Of a stretch of 64,000 nucleotides of DNA, positions 1 to 8,581 are shown in pieces. Position 1 is the stretch's first letter, and every line of letters begins with the position of its first letter. A model generated the notes under the pieces. It was not told where the DNA came from. It made no database searches and saw only the letters and a program-made list of their open reading frames with translations. A program made the translations under genes and the position numbers. The stretch lies in the NCBI RefSeq assembly GCF_023715485.1, contig NZ_JAMBOF010000007.1:62001-126000 (forward strand), written 5' to 3'. This stretch comes from Mesobacillus subterraneus (GTDB lineage Bacteria; Bacillota; Bacilli; Bacillales; Cytobacillaceae).

Positions 1-73
1 CTCCCCCTTGAAAATTGTGTGACAACTGCCCGTTTCTAATTCCCTCCTTGAGGCAGGCCATGATATTATAAAA

Positions 74-101
74 TTGATTGTACGACACAGAGTGGTAGAA
101 T
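74..101 (+). promoter_or_regulatory. Candidate sigma-A promoter before the AraC-type regulator
   Basis: TTGATT and TAGAAT are separated by 16 bases. The site lies about 120 bases before the GTG start of the next gene, so the leader would be long. The match is moderate and other AT-rich boxes exist in this stretch. Nothing else is visible in positions 1-223. Confidence 0.35.
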
Positions 102-223
102 ACCTTACAATAAATTATCAGAAATATACAAATATTTAACATATTCTAAATTTTTATTCTTGTAGATGTATAAGAATGTAACTTCACTATCCCGGATTAT
201 AGAAAGAAAGGAGGGAAGAGAGG

Positions 224-1468
224 GTGTATTCAATCAGGCTTGCAGTAGACGATCAACAGGAGTATGAGAAGCTAGCAGACTGGATTTCAGAGGAATGCAA
301 GGAGACTTGTACCCTAGTAGAAGACGAGCTTTCTAAACTTGATATAAATATAGCGATTATTGAAGTTAGCAAATGGCACGACTGGGTAAAAATACATAGA
401 TTTCGAAAACGGAATAAACAATGCCGGATCATCCCGCTGCTTGATCCGTCCCTTTTACATACTTCTCCACTTGCTATCGAGTTCAAGCTCACATACCTAT
501 TGGTGAAATCCGTGAAAAAACATATCTTTCTTCGTACCTTGAAACGAGCGATCGGCGAGCTGGCAACAGAGAGTGCCAGATTCATGGACCATGATGAAGT
601 GTTTAATCAAATCGATGTGGAACAAACAACGGATCGGCATACCTTGCCTTTTCAAGAGGCCTTCCTGCGCCGCCTGTTGTCTGGCGATGTAAAGACAGAA
701 GAGGAACTGCTGCAATCAAACTTTTATTTGCCCTGCATGGCTGTACCGAATGTCATCTGTTTTATACAGGGATTAGTCCGCTGCCCTGCGAAAAGAGAAC
801 AGGAAGGCTGGCAGGCACCCACGGTCATTCAGGAGTTTTTAAAAAAACAGTTTCAAGGCGATCAGCTATCCTTTCTTTCATACCGGAAGCATCTGCTCAT
901 GCTGCTCCAGGTGCCATCCGAGTACGGTTCCCTGAAACACTGGAAAGAAGGCGAGGACCGGATCCTTCATACGATTGATGAATTGGAAAAGGAATATGGA
1001 ATCCAGCTTTATATCGGAGTTGGGTCCATCTATCGCGAACCGCTGCTCCTTCACCATTCGTACAAAGAAGCATGCAAAGCAAGGCGTACCTCACCGTATG
1101 AAAGACTTTCGCTCCGCTACTTTGAGGAGATCCCCAAGGATGTCCTGATTCAAAAATGCACGGATTATATCGCCCAGTATTGCACCGAAGATCTTTCCAT
1201 CAAACAGGTTGCCGACCAAATAAACCTTAGCGTGCCATACTTCAGCCGGATCTTCAAACAAGAGACAGGCCGGAGTTTCGTAGAATATGTCACCTTTGTC
1301 CGGATGCAGCGCGCCGTCTGGCTTTTGCGCCATACCGACCATACAATCGAAGTCATATCAGAAGAACTCGGCTATAATACCCCGAATTATTTCAGCGGCA
1401 CCTTCAAGAAATACGTCGGACTCTCCCCAAGAGACTACCGCGCAACAGAGGAGATTATCTTTGTTTAG
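224..1468 (+). CDS. AraC-family transcriptional regulator with degenerate receiver-like N-terminus
   Basis: 414 residues. The C-terminal ~100 residues (about 310-410) form a double helix-turn-helix of the AraC/XylS type: the first HTH is around LSIKQVADQINLSVPYFSRI and the second carries ISEELGYNTPNYFSGTFKK, ending in the usual GLSPRDYR. The N-terminal ~110 residues resemble a response-regulator receiver fold (as in YesN-type proteins), but the acidic pocket and phospho-acceptor Asp are not evident, so phosphorylation is doubtful. The middle is an uncharacterised linker typical of YesN-like regulators. The GTG start at 224 is favoured by AAAGGAGGG ending 8-9 bases upstream. No sensor kinase gene is adjacent, and the target genes are unknown. 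Family assignment is firm; regulatory role is inference. Confidence 0.85.
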   Translation: MYSIRLAVDDQQEYEKLADWISEECKETCTLVEDELSKLDINIAIIEVSKWHDWVKIHRFRKRNKQCRIIPLLDPSLLHTSPLAIEFKLTYLLVKSVKKHIFLRTLKRAIGELATESARFMDHDEVFNQIDVEQTTDRHTLPFQEAFLRRLLSGDVKTEEELLQSNFYLPCMAVPNVICFIQGLVRCPAKREQEGWQAPTVIQEFLKKQFQGDQLSFLSYRKHLLMLLQVPSEYGSLKHWKEGEDRILHTIDELEKEYGIQLYIGVGSIYREPLLLHHSYKEACKARRTSPYERLSLRYFEEIPKDVLIQKCTDYIAQYCTEDLSIKQVADQINLSVPYFSRIFKQETGRSFVEYVTFVRMQRAVWLLRHTDHTIEVISEELGYNTPNYFSGTFKKYVGLSPRDYRATEEIIFV

Positions 1469-1495
1469 AAGCAAGGGAACGGTTCTCCAGCTTCT
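1467..1495 (+). repeat. Stop-adjacent hairpin element, copy 1 (GGGAACGGTTCTC core)
   Basis: An imperfect hairpin with AGAAGC and GCTTCT at the ends and GGAACGGTTCTC in the middle starts inside the TAG stop of the AraC-type gene. The same layout occurs after three other genes at 15607, 28739 and 42729, so it looks like a dispersed, terminator-like element. Only a weak T-tract follows here. Confidence 0.6.
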
Positions 1496-1575
1496 GCAAC
1501 GAATAAAGGGTTCCTGCCATTAGGAGGTACCTAAAGGTTCAAGCAAATAAGAGTTAATAAGATCCCTTCCGTCTG

Positions 1576-1604
1576 TTTAATTGAGTGCCAACTCATGTTA
1601 TAAT
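1576..1604 (+). promoter_or_regulatory. Candidate sigma-A promoter for the mini zinc-ribbon gene
   Basis: TTTAAT and a perfect TATAAT are spaced by 17 bases. An inverted repeat TGAG-N6-CTCA sits in the spacer. Initiation near 1611 would leave a leader of about 84 bases before the ATG at 1695. Confidence 0.45.
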
Positions 1605-1694
1605 GAGGAACTTAGGATATACAACTTTAAGTTATAATTGAACGGATGCCAAGAAAAGCCTCCGCCAAGCAATAAAATATAGAGGTGTAAGAGA

Positions 1695-1904
1695 ATGAAT
1701 AAGCGATGGACGATTGGTAAAATAAAAGAATTTGTTGAGAACAATTCGGAAAGCAAGCTGTTATCGACGGAATATCTCGGTTTTTCGCAAAAGTTACAAT
1801 TTCAATGTGCGTGTGGCAGCAACTTTGAGAAAACATTTACGAAATTTAAAAATAATAACCAGCGTAAATGTGACGTGTGTCAACCGCCAAAAGAGTCACG
1901 CTAA
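1695..1904 (+). CDS. Small zinc-ribbon-like protein (69 residues)
   Basis: A short ORF with AGAGGTG 7 bases before ATG, a promoter-like sequence upstream and a terminator directly downstream, so it is probably a real gene. It carries a CxC pair (FQCACGSNF) and a CxxC pair (KCDVCQ), which together could bind one zinc ion. The pattern (helix, then YLGFSQKLQF and the Cys clusters) resembles the N-terminal nucleic-acid-binding module that, as I recall, precedes endonuclease domains in some phage and mobile-element proteins. No catalytic domain follows here. It is therefore either a stand-alone mini protein or a remnant. Function unknown. Confidence 0.6.
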   Translation: MNKRWTIGKIKEFVENNSESKLLSTEYLGFSQKLQFQCACGSNFEKTFTKFKNNNQRKCDVCQPPKESR

Positions 1905-1921
1905 ATGTATAGTGATAAACG

Positions 1922-1965
1922 TAGTGCCGATTTCTATTAAAGAGAAGTTGGCACTATTTTTATTT
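1922..1965 (+). terminator. Rho-independent terminator after the zinc-ribbon gene
   Basis: TAGTGCC (1922-1928) pairs with GGCACTA (1950-1956) around a loop that can extend the stem, followed by a T-rich tract. Confidence 0.7.
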
Positions 1966-1996
1966 TATAGGGGAATTAAAAACCCGCGTCTATCAA

Positions 1997-2043
1997 TAAA
2001 AAAGCAGAGCTCATTCATATGTAATGAATGCCTCTGCTTTTTT
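1997..2043 (-). terminator. bmrA: Terminator of the bmrA-like gene
   Basis: AAAAGCAGAG (2000-2009) pairs with CTCTGCTTTT (2032-2041), with an inner CATTC/GAATG extension. A/T tracts on both sides let it work in both directions. Confidence 0.8.
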
Positions 2044-2085
2044 AACCTGCGGGTACTGATTAGAAGTTTGCGGAGAATAGGATCA

Positions 2086-3819
2086 TTAAGCCAGCTGCTG
2101 TTCAGCAAACTCCCTATATAAATCATGCATTTGGACCAGCTCCTGATGTGTTCCGATCCCGGTAACTCTTCCTTTTTCAATAAAGACAATTTTATCGGCA
2201 TTAACAATGGTAGATAACCGATGAGCGATGACAAAAGTCGTCCGGCCTTCCATCAAGCGGGTCAATGCTTCCTGAACGATGCCTTCCGACTGGCTGTCTA
2301 GGCTCGCGGTTGCTTCGTCCATCATCAGGATTTTCGGATCTCGCAGGAAGGCACGGGCGATGGCGATGCGCTGTCTTTGCCCGCCAGACAGTTTAACGCC
2401 GCGTTCGCCAACTTCGGTATCCAGTCCTTTCGGGAAGGATTCAATAAACTGGTCGGCATAGGCCATTCTTGCGACTTCCCACAGGCGTTCGTCTGGAATT
2501 TTTTCTCCGTCTTCCAGCCCATAGTACAAGTTCTCCCGGATCGTACCGGCCATCATCGCGCTTTCTTGTGAAACGTAGCCGATTTGGCTGCGCCATGATG
2601 AGAGTGATAATTGCTGGATTGGTGTGTTGCCAATCTGGATACTTCCTGAGGTCGGCTCGTAAAAGCGTTCCAGCAGCCCGAACATCGTCGTTTTCCCGCC
2701 CCCGCTTGGTCCCACGAATGCAACCATCTGACCTGGCTGTGCATCCAATGATATTCCTTCAATGACTGGTTCCTCTTCGCTGTAGGCAAAAGAAACATTT
2801 TCAATTGCAATGGGCAGGTTGCTGATGTCCATTTCCATGCCTTTCTGGCCTTCCTCAAGTGGCTTATCGAGGATTTCGATGATCCTCTCTGTTGCGCCTT
2901 TTGCTTTTTGCAGCTGGGTGAAGAACATTGCAAACGAAGTAATCGGCATGATGATCTGGAATAAATAAAGAAGGAAAGCGACGAGAGCCCCAGTCGACAT
3001 TGTTCCGTTCACAACTCGCATGCCTCCGTAACCGATGATCAGTACGATAACGACCATGATCATCAACTGCATGATCGGACCGATCAACGCAAAAATCCGT
3101 GCTTCCTTCAAGCCGAAGTTGAACAGCTTATCAATCCCATTAAAACCATTTTCCTCTTCAATTTTTTCCGCGGTCGACGCCTTCATCAAACGAATCTCCC
3201 CGAGTGTCTGGGTGATATGTCCGGTAAAAACGGCTGTCTCATCCTGGAGGCTGCGCGAAATCTTAGCCATTCTCCTGCCAAGAGGCATCATGATCGCGAG
3301 TGTGAGTGGAACAGAAATGAGCATGAGAAGTGTCATTTTCCAATCCATCACTAGTAAAATCACCACCGCACCGATAATCGAGATGATCCCTGTTGCGAAA
3401 TTCGGGAAGTGGCTGGTGATCAGTTCCCTGACAATACTTGTATCATTTACAATCCGACTCACCGTTTCACCGCTGGATTGCTGATCGAAATAACGGACCG
3501 GCAGCCGAATCAGCTTTGCCCACATCCGCTCACGAAGCCTCGCGACAACCTTTTGCCCGACATAGCTAAGCAGGAAAATGGAGATGCCGCTTATCATTGC
3601 CTGTACAATAAAAGCTGCAGCGATAGCAATGATCAAAGGAATGCTAACTGCTTCAATTGAGAAACCATCAACCAGGTTTTTCGTCAGGATTGGAACCGCC
3701 AGGCCAGCAAGCGTAGTAAGGATACTTGCTGCTAGTCCCGTAAAAAGAGCAGCCTTCGGTATATTCGTCGATAATATAAGCGATAGGAACGGTTTTAAGC
3801 TTGTTTGCTGTTTATCCAT
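2086..3819 (-). CDS. bmrA: BmrA-like multidrug ABC exporter (fused permease-ATPase half-transporter)
   Basis: 577 residues, the usual length for a homodimeric ABC exporter half. The N-terminal ~310 residues hold six membrane segments of the type 1 exporter fold. The C-terminal nucleotide-binding domain has Walker A GPSGGGKTT, signature LSGGQRQ, Walker B ILMMDEA and the H-loop IAHRLST. Stretches such as SGETVSRIVNDT and ALVAFLLYLFQIIMPI match B. subtilis BmrA (YvcC) as I remember it, and the order of conserved blocks is collinear. BmrA exports structurally diverse drugs using ATP. Start chosen at ATG 3819 with an AGGGAG-type site upstream. It is monocistronic, and the neighbours give no hint of substrate. 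The BmrA name is by recalled similarity; the family is certain. Confidence 0.88.
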   Translation of the reverse strand: MDKQQTSLKPFLSLILSTNIPKAALFTGLAASILTTLAGLAVPILTKNLVDGFSIEAVSIPLIIAIAAAFIVQAMISGISIFLLSYVGQKVVARLRERMWAKLIRLPVRYFDQQSSGETVSRIVNDTSIVRELITSHFPNFATGIISIIGAVVILLVMDWKMTLLMLISVPLTLAIMMPLGRRMAKISRSLQDETAVFTGHITQTLGEIRLMKASTAEKIEEENGFNGIDKLFNFGLKEARIFALIGPIMQLMIMVVIVLIIGYGGMRVVNGTMSTGALVAFLLYLFQIIMPITSFAMFFTQLQKAKGATERIIEILDKPLEEGQKGMEMDISNLPIAIENVSFAYSEEEPVIEGISLDAQPGQMVAFVGPSGGGKTTMFGLLERFYEPTSGSIQIGNTPIQQLSLSSWRSQIGYVSQESAMMAGTIRENLYYGLEDGEKIPDERLWEVARMAYADQFIESFPKGLDTEVGERGVKLSGGQRQRIAIARAFLRDPKILMMDEATASLDSQSEGIVQEALTRLMEGRTTFVIAHRLSTIVNADKIVFIEKGRVTGIGTHQELVQMHDLYREFAEQQLA

Positions 3820-4029
3820 TTTAAAGTAGGCTCCCTATTCAAGATGGTGTTGCTAAATAGTGTACTGGATTCAAAGATGATTGTTAAGTTTACAGGATTT
3901 AATACGAATGACTTAGGAAAATGTTTCATTTATATACCTCCACAACATCCGCCTCTTTTGCACAACACACAAACAAGCTGTAATCAACATGCATATGATA
4001 TGGTGATCAAAATTATTGGAGGTGAAAAT

Positions 4030-4266
4030 GTGAGTCTTTCTACTTGCAGTGTGTTTGAAGTGTTTCTTGGGGTATTGGTTGGTGTAGGGTTGTTGCTGCT
4101 ATCCGTCTTGGGGGTCATTGGTGATTTATTGGTTGCTATCAATCTAGCAGGTGTTGCTGGATTTATCAGTGGCTTGATTGGAGTTATAGGGTTGCTGGCA
4201 GTCCTTCTGTTTGCTTATTGCATTTTCAGGAGAATCTGGCGTTGTTGTTTCGGTAGCCATTGTTAA
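4030..4266 (+). CDS. Small hydrophobic membrane protein with Cys-containing tail (78 residues)
   Basis: The reading frame is open from 3805, but the only good ribosome site, GGAGGTG at 4018-4024, points to the GTG at 4030. The product starts VSLSTCSVFEV, has two long hydrophobic segments and ends FRRIWRCCFGSHC. An overlapping ATG at 4028 is in another frame. A strong terminator 30 bases downstream supports a real transcription unit. The Cys-rich basic tail after the second membrane segment is notable. I do not recognise a family; a membrane-associated peptide or spore membrane protein are both possible. Confidence 0.6.
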   Translation: MSLSTCSVFEVFLGVLVGVGLLLLSVLGVIGDLLVAINLAGVAGFISGLIGVIGLLAVLLFAYCIFRRIWRCCFGSHC

Positions 4267-4296
4267 TTTTGGAAAAGTAGATTGCTAATCTTCAAT

Positions 4297-4332
4297 ATAA
4301 CAGCCTCTCTTGCAGAGGCTGTTATTTTTTTG
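4297..4332 (+). terminator. Strong rho-independent terminator
   Basis: ATAACAGCCTCT and AGAGGCTGTTAT form a 12-bp perfect stem with a 5-base loop, followed by a T tract. Confidence 0.9.
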
Positions 4333-4402
4333 TATTTTTCGAAACTTTTTACATAATTTCTCGTAAAAAAAGAGACATAGAGATTAGAATGGAGTGTTTT
4401 AA

Positions 4403-5059
4403 ATGGAGAAGGAAGTTAAAAGCAAGCCTAGTTTGATCGGGATGTTTTCGAGTCCAGGTGAGCAATTTGACCGGATGCGCCAGAATCCAACCATCTGGAT
4501 TCCGTTAATACTCATCAGCGTTGTTTATGCGATAGGAATGTATTTGATGTCTCAATCCATGGATGCTTCTTATCTGGGATTCGAAGGCATGAGTGAGGAA
4601 GAGATTGAGATTGCCCTGGCTTTTTCAAAAATATTTGTGGTGATCACAGGGATTTTGACGCCGGCATTCGTTGCTTTGATTTCCAGTGCCATTTATATGA
4701 TTTTCACTAAAATAGCAGGATCAGGCGTTTCGTTCAAACAGTTATTTTCTATGAACACTCATATTATGATCATTGGAGCTGCAGGATTGATAATCAATAT
4801 GGCGTTACGGCTGGTTATTGGCGGAAATCCGGATGTCATGCCCACCAGTCTTGCCGCACTAATGAATAGTGACACACCTGGTGTTATGGGATCGTTTGAG
4901 TTATTTTCCATCTGGCAGGTCATCGTGACAGCAATCGGTCTGCACCGGCTGGCAGGTTTATCGAAGGGCTGGGCTTGGGGCATTTCCATCGGATTTTTCC
5001 TTCTTGGCCTCGTGTTTGCTTACATTGGAACTTTGTTCTCGACAATGACTGGTTTCTAA
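4403..5059 (+). CDS. Yip1-family integral membrane protein
   Basis: 218 residues with about five hydrophobic segments. It begins with a short cytoplasmic stretch containing SPGEQFDRMRQNPTIWIPL, typical of bacterial Yip1-domain (YIP1/DUF1282-like) proteins, which then have a multi-span bundle. Function is not established for the bacterial members; some sit near transporters or stress genes. A GGAG site lies a few bases before ATG 4403. The transcript probably runs on through the 21-bp repeat array to the terminator at 5504, so the array would be a long 3-prime untranslated region. Fold family is fairly secure, role unknown. Confidence 0.7.
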   Translation: MEKEVKSKPSLIGMFSSPGEQFDRMRQNPTIWIPLILISVVYAIGMYLMSQSMDASYLGFEGMSEEEIEIALAFSKIFVVITGILTPAFVALISSAIYMIFTKIAGSGVSFKQLFSMNTHIMIIGAAGLIINMALRLVIGGNPDVMPTSLAALMNSDTPGVMGSFELFSIWQVIVTAIGLHRLAGLSKGWAWGISIGFFLLGLVFAYIGTLFSTMTGF

Positions 5060-5111
5060 GGATGCACCTGACCGTGGGATGTCTCCGCTTTTTTTACATA
5101 ATTTGTAAAAA

Positions 5112-5420
5112 GTAGTGATTATCTAAGATTTCGTAGTGATTATTGCAAAAAACGTAGTGATAATGGTTATTTTCGTAGTGATTACTGCAAAAAACGTAGT
5201 GATTATGGTTCGTTTCGTAGTGATTGTGCAAAAACGTATTGATTCTAGTTCATATCGTAGTGATTGTGCAAAAAAACGTATTGATTCTAGTTCATAATGT
5301 AGTGATTGGGCAAAAAAATGTATTGATTCTAGTTCATTATTGTAGTGATTGTGCAAAAAAACGTATTGATTCTAGTTCATATCGTAGTGATTGAGCAAAA
5401 AAACGGATTCTGTAGTGATA
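5112..5420. repeat. Array 1: about 14 units of a 21-bp tandem repeat (two alternating types)
   Basis: GTAGTGATT or GTATTGATT recurs at 5112, 5133, 5154, 5175, 5196, 5217, 5236, 5257, 5278, 5299, 5320, 5342, 5363 and 5384, nearly always 21 bases apart. Two types alternate in the second half: GTAGTGATTGTGCAAAAAAC and GTATTGATTCTAGTTCATAT, giving a 42-bp super-unit. No ribosome site or start codon fits a gene on either strand. It lies between a Yip1-family gene and the terminator at 5504. Confidence 0.92.
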
Positions 5421-5503
5421 CCAAATTCAACCTGTGAAATTTGAAAGCAATACACAATGAAGAGTGCTCATCATTTATTAATATAGTAAAAATTTTTCGG
5501 AAA

Positions 5504-5531
5504 AGCCCTTTTCGCAAGGGCTATTTTTTTT
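5504..5531 (+). terminator. Terminator downstream of repeat array 1
   Basis: AGCCCTT/AAGGGCT with loop TTCGC, followed by eight Ts within nine bases. It ends any transcript crossing array 1. Confidence 0.85.
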
Positions 5532-5657
5532 GAGCGTAATAAAATTACTGCATCTTCCGTATGTCAAAAATGAATGTGAGCGGGGCCGTATAATCAAATA
5601 AAGGGGATAGGATTTTGAAAAAAGGAAAACAACAATCCTCTATTCTTATTTCCAGTC

Positions 5658-5684
5658 GTTTGAAAATAGATTACAAGAGGGAAG
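5658..5684 (+). promoter_or_regulatory. Possible sigma-B-type promoter upstream of rsbK
   Basis: GTTTGA-N15-GGGAAG resembles the sigma-B consensus (GTTTAA, 12-15 bases, GGGTAT) but is not perfect. It would start transcription about 50 bases before the rsbK ATG. Weaker than the rsbY site at 10790. Confidence 0.4.
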
Positions 5685-5740
5685 TCTGATATATTTATTG
5701 ATATGTTTAGGAAATAGATAATAGGAAAGCAGGGGAAGAG

Positions 5741-8536
5741 ATGGGCTTTAAAAGAAAGCAATATGTCGGCTTGGGACTGACCATATTCTTTTTGTTCCTC
5801 TTATTGTTTACCATTCTCGCAATGATGAGCTCAATCAGGGCGAATATGCTCGAGATTGTTGAGGATCGTTATACTAAGGTGAGTGAAGTCACGAATATCA
5901 GGCAGCAGCTTTACCAAAATGACAGGAACCTTGTTCATGTGATCACAGAGGATCGGGATGCAAATGATTCAAATATCGAAAATACCAAGGATTCAGCGAG
6001 TAAAATGGATATCAGTCAAAGGCTGTTTGAATTGGAAGCCATATTGAACCGAGAGAAGTCAAAGGTTCTCATCTCGCAAGTGCAGGACTCGTATAAAGCT
6101 TATGCTGCTATGGAGTCGGAAATCTATACACAACGGCAGAACGGTGCCACACAAAGCGATCTGCAAGCAATTTATTATAAGGAATTAATCAACAGGGATT
6201 TGTTATTCAGCAAGATTGACGAATTCAAGGATTATCAAGAATCCCTGATGAATGAGGCATTACAAGAATCGACCGGGACGTATGACAATCTTGTAAAAGC
6301 GCTGATTGGCTTGATTTTACTTGCCATCATCCTGATTACGGGCGTGATGCTTTGGGTGATCAGGGATACAGTAGGCACGGTCCAATCTTTTACTGACACG
6401 ATCAAGAAAGTGGATTATGAAAACCTATCCTCGATTCCGAGGATGAATGAAGAAGTGAAAGGTGAGTTCGGGGAGATTGCCAGAGTGTATAATGCGATGG
6501 CTGCATCCATTGAGGACCTCACTTTGAAGGAACAGAAATATAATGATGAGATTATGGAGCAAAACTGGATCGAGTCAAATTCGGCGGATATCGTGAAAAT
6601 TTACAGTAAGCACTTGGCTGTTTCATCCCTTGCGGAGAATCTCATCACGAAGCTGACTCCGCTTATGAGCGCAAATCTGGGTGCCTTTTACCTTAAGGAT
6701 GAAACAGAAGGAAAGCCGCATTTCAAGAAAGTCGCTTCTTATGCTGGTGAAAAGGCTTTGCCAGGTAGAGATGGCTTTGATGCCGGGGAAGGTCTGGCAG
6801 GTCAATGTGCTGCAGAAAAGCGGACAATCCTCCTTGAAGATATCCCTTCTGATTTTAAAGTGATTTCTACAGGGCTTGGAGAGGCGGCGCCGAAAAATAT
6901 CCTCATGGCACCTGTGATGATGAAAGATGAAGTCATTGCAGTTGTCGAACTTGGAAGCTTGTCTGTGTTCAGTCCGGGCAGCAAAAAACTTCTTGAAAAT
7001 GTTCTTGAAACACTCGGCATCGGCATTGGAAACATTATTGGCCGGATGGAAGTTGAGCGTCTCCTGCTTGAATCACAGGCACAGAATGAAGAGCTTCAGG
7101 CCCAATCTGAAGAGCTGCAATCACAATCTGAGGAACTGCAGGCACAATCTGAGGAACTGCAGATGCAGACTGAAGAATTGCGGATGATGAATGAGCAGCT
7201 GGAAGATCGTTCGCGTGACGCCGAGCTTAAATCGGAAGAGCTCCAGGCGGCCAAAGAAGATCTAGAGCAAAAGGCGAGGGAGCTTCAACAAAGCTCAACT
7301 TATAAATCGGAATTCCTTGCGAATATGTCCCATGAGCTGCGGACACCGCTGAACAGCATCTTGCTTCTTTCAGAGATGATGCTTGACGACCAGGAACATG
7401 GGCTGTCTGAAGAACAAAAGGAATTCTCCAAGGTCATCCATTCGTCTGGGCAGGACTTGTTGAATCTGATTAATGACATACTTGACCTTTCAAAAGTTGA
7501 GGCTGGAAAGCTGGAAGTGAGTTTTGAAGAGGTATTTCTTGATGAATTTGCCGGACGATTGGAAAGACAATTCGCCCAGGTTGCGAAGAATAAAAATATT
7601 GATTTTACCGTAAGTGTGTCTGACGATATTACACCGATTATTTATACCGATGAACAGCGGCTGCAGCAAGTATTGAAAAACCTGCTTTCCAACGCGTTTA
7701 AATTTACCGAAAATGGCTCTGTATCCATTAAGATTGAGAGAGCAGTTGAACGGGAAACTCTTGGCTGCCCGCTTGCTGGCCAATCCGATACATGGGTTAA
7801 GTTTTCGGTCACTGACACTGGCATCGGTATACCAAAAGACAAGCAGCACATGATTTTTGAAGCATTCCAACAGGTGGATGGAGCAATTATGAGGAAGTAT
7901 GGGGGAACAGGCTTAGGCCTTTCCATTTCGAGGGAATTCTCCCACCTGCTGGGCGGTTTGTGCAAGGTTCGAAGCCAGGAAGGAAAGGGAAGCACGTTTA
8001 CCGTGATTATTCCAAACCTGCCTAATGGTTATCCTTCCATGAATGATTTGGAAGCACATGATCAAGTGGCTGCTGCCATTGAACGTGAGGTTACAACTGC
8101 AGTTGTTCCTGATTCACATGAGGCGGATGATTTGCAAGAACATCATATAGGTAAAACCACAGTTTTAACTGGTAAAACGGTTGTCATTACAGACGACGAT
8201 CACCGAAATATTTTCACATTGAAGAATTTGCTTCAAAAAGAGGGCATGAAGGTGATCACGGCCGAAAATGGTATGGAATGCCTTGAAAAGATGAAGGAAT
8301 TAGCTCAGGTTGATATTGTGCTTATGGACATCATGATGCCGGTAATGGATGGGTATGAAACGATCAGGAAAATCCGCGGTAACAATGAGAACAGGGATAT
8401 GCCAATCATTGCGCTGACGGCAAAAGCGATGAAAGGCGACCGTGAAAAATGCCTTGATGCAGGAGCCAATGATTATATCAGCAAACCAATGAAACTCGAC
8501 CAGTTGCTTTCGGCCATGCGGGTCTGGCTGTCATAA
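5741..8536 (+). CDS. rsbK: RsbK-type hybrid sensor histidine kinase of the sigma-B pathway
   Basis: 931 residues. Order: membrane segment (about 10-32), extracytoplasmic helical sensor of CHASE3-like size (33-183), second membrane segment (184-207), HAMP (208-262), GAF (about 280-430), a coiled coil rich in ELQAQSEE heptads (445-515), HisKA with H531 in SHELRTPLNS, HATPase with NLLSNAFKF and DTGIGI, and a receiver with D863 in LMDIMMP. This layout, with a CheR-type gene directly after it and a receiver-PP2C gene converging, matches the B. cereus RsbK-RsbM-RsbY cassette, in which the kinase phosphorylates the phosphatase to release sigma-B. The start has AGGGGAAG just upstream. Family and architecture are seen; the pathway role is from known orthologues. 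Confidence 0.85.
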   Translation: MGFKRKQYVGLGLTIFFLFLLLFTILAMMSSIRANMLEIVEDRYTKVSEVTNIRQQLYQNDRNLVHVITEDRDANDSNIENTKDSASKMDISQRLFELEAILNREKSKVLISQVQDSYKAYAAMESEIYTQRQNGATQSDLQAIYYKELINRDLLFSKIDEFKDYQESLMNEALQESTGTYDNLVKALIGLILLAIILITGVMLWVIRDTVGTVQSFTDTIKKVDYENLSSIPRMNEEVKGEFGEIARVYNAMAASIEDLTLKEQKYNDEIMEQNWIESNSADIVKIYSKHLAVSSLAENLITKLTPLMSANLGAFYLKDETEGKPHFKKVASYAGEKALPGRDGFDAGEGLAGQCAAEKRTILLEDIPSDFKVISTGLGEAAPKNILMAPVMMKDEVIAVVELGSLSVFSPGSKKLLENVLETLGIGIGNIIGRMEVERLLLESQAQNEELQAQSEELQSQSEELQAQSEELQMQTEELRMMNEQLEDRSRDAELKSEELQAAKEDLEQKARELQQSSTYKSEFLANMSHELRTPLNSILLLSEMMLDDQEHGLSEEQKEFSKVIHSSGQDLLNLINDILDLSKVEAGKLEVSFEEVFLDEFAGRLERQFAQVAKNKNIDFTVSVSDDITPIIYTDEQRLQQVLKNLLSNAFKFTENGSVSIKIERAVERETLGCPLAGQSDTWVKFSVTDTGIGIPKDKQHMIFEAFQQVDGAIMRKYGGTGLGLSISREFSHLLGGLCKVRSQEGKGSTFTVIIPNLPNGYPSMNDLEAHDQVAAAIEREVTTAVVPDSHEADDLQEHHIGKTTVLTGKTVVITDDDHRNIFTLKNLLQKEGMKVITAENGMECLEKMKELAQVDIVLMDIMMPVMDGYETIRKIRGNNENRDMPIIALTAKAMKGDREKCLDAGANDYISKPMKLDQLLSAMRVWLS

Positions 8537-8581
8537 TAGTGGCTGAGTGCAGAATGGATGAGGATGAAAGCAGAGGGTTGA

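Noticed and set aside
3805-4029. 75-codon extension of the small membrane protein
   Set aside because: No ribosome site before the upstream ATG and it runs through the divergent promoter region; GGAGGTG points to GTG 4030.
5123-5356. Open frame with seven-residue repeats on the minus strand in array 1
   Set aside because: The frame is open only because the 21-bp period is a multiple of three; no ribosome site and no sensible start.
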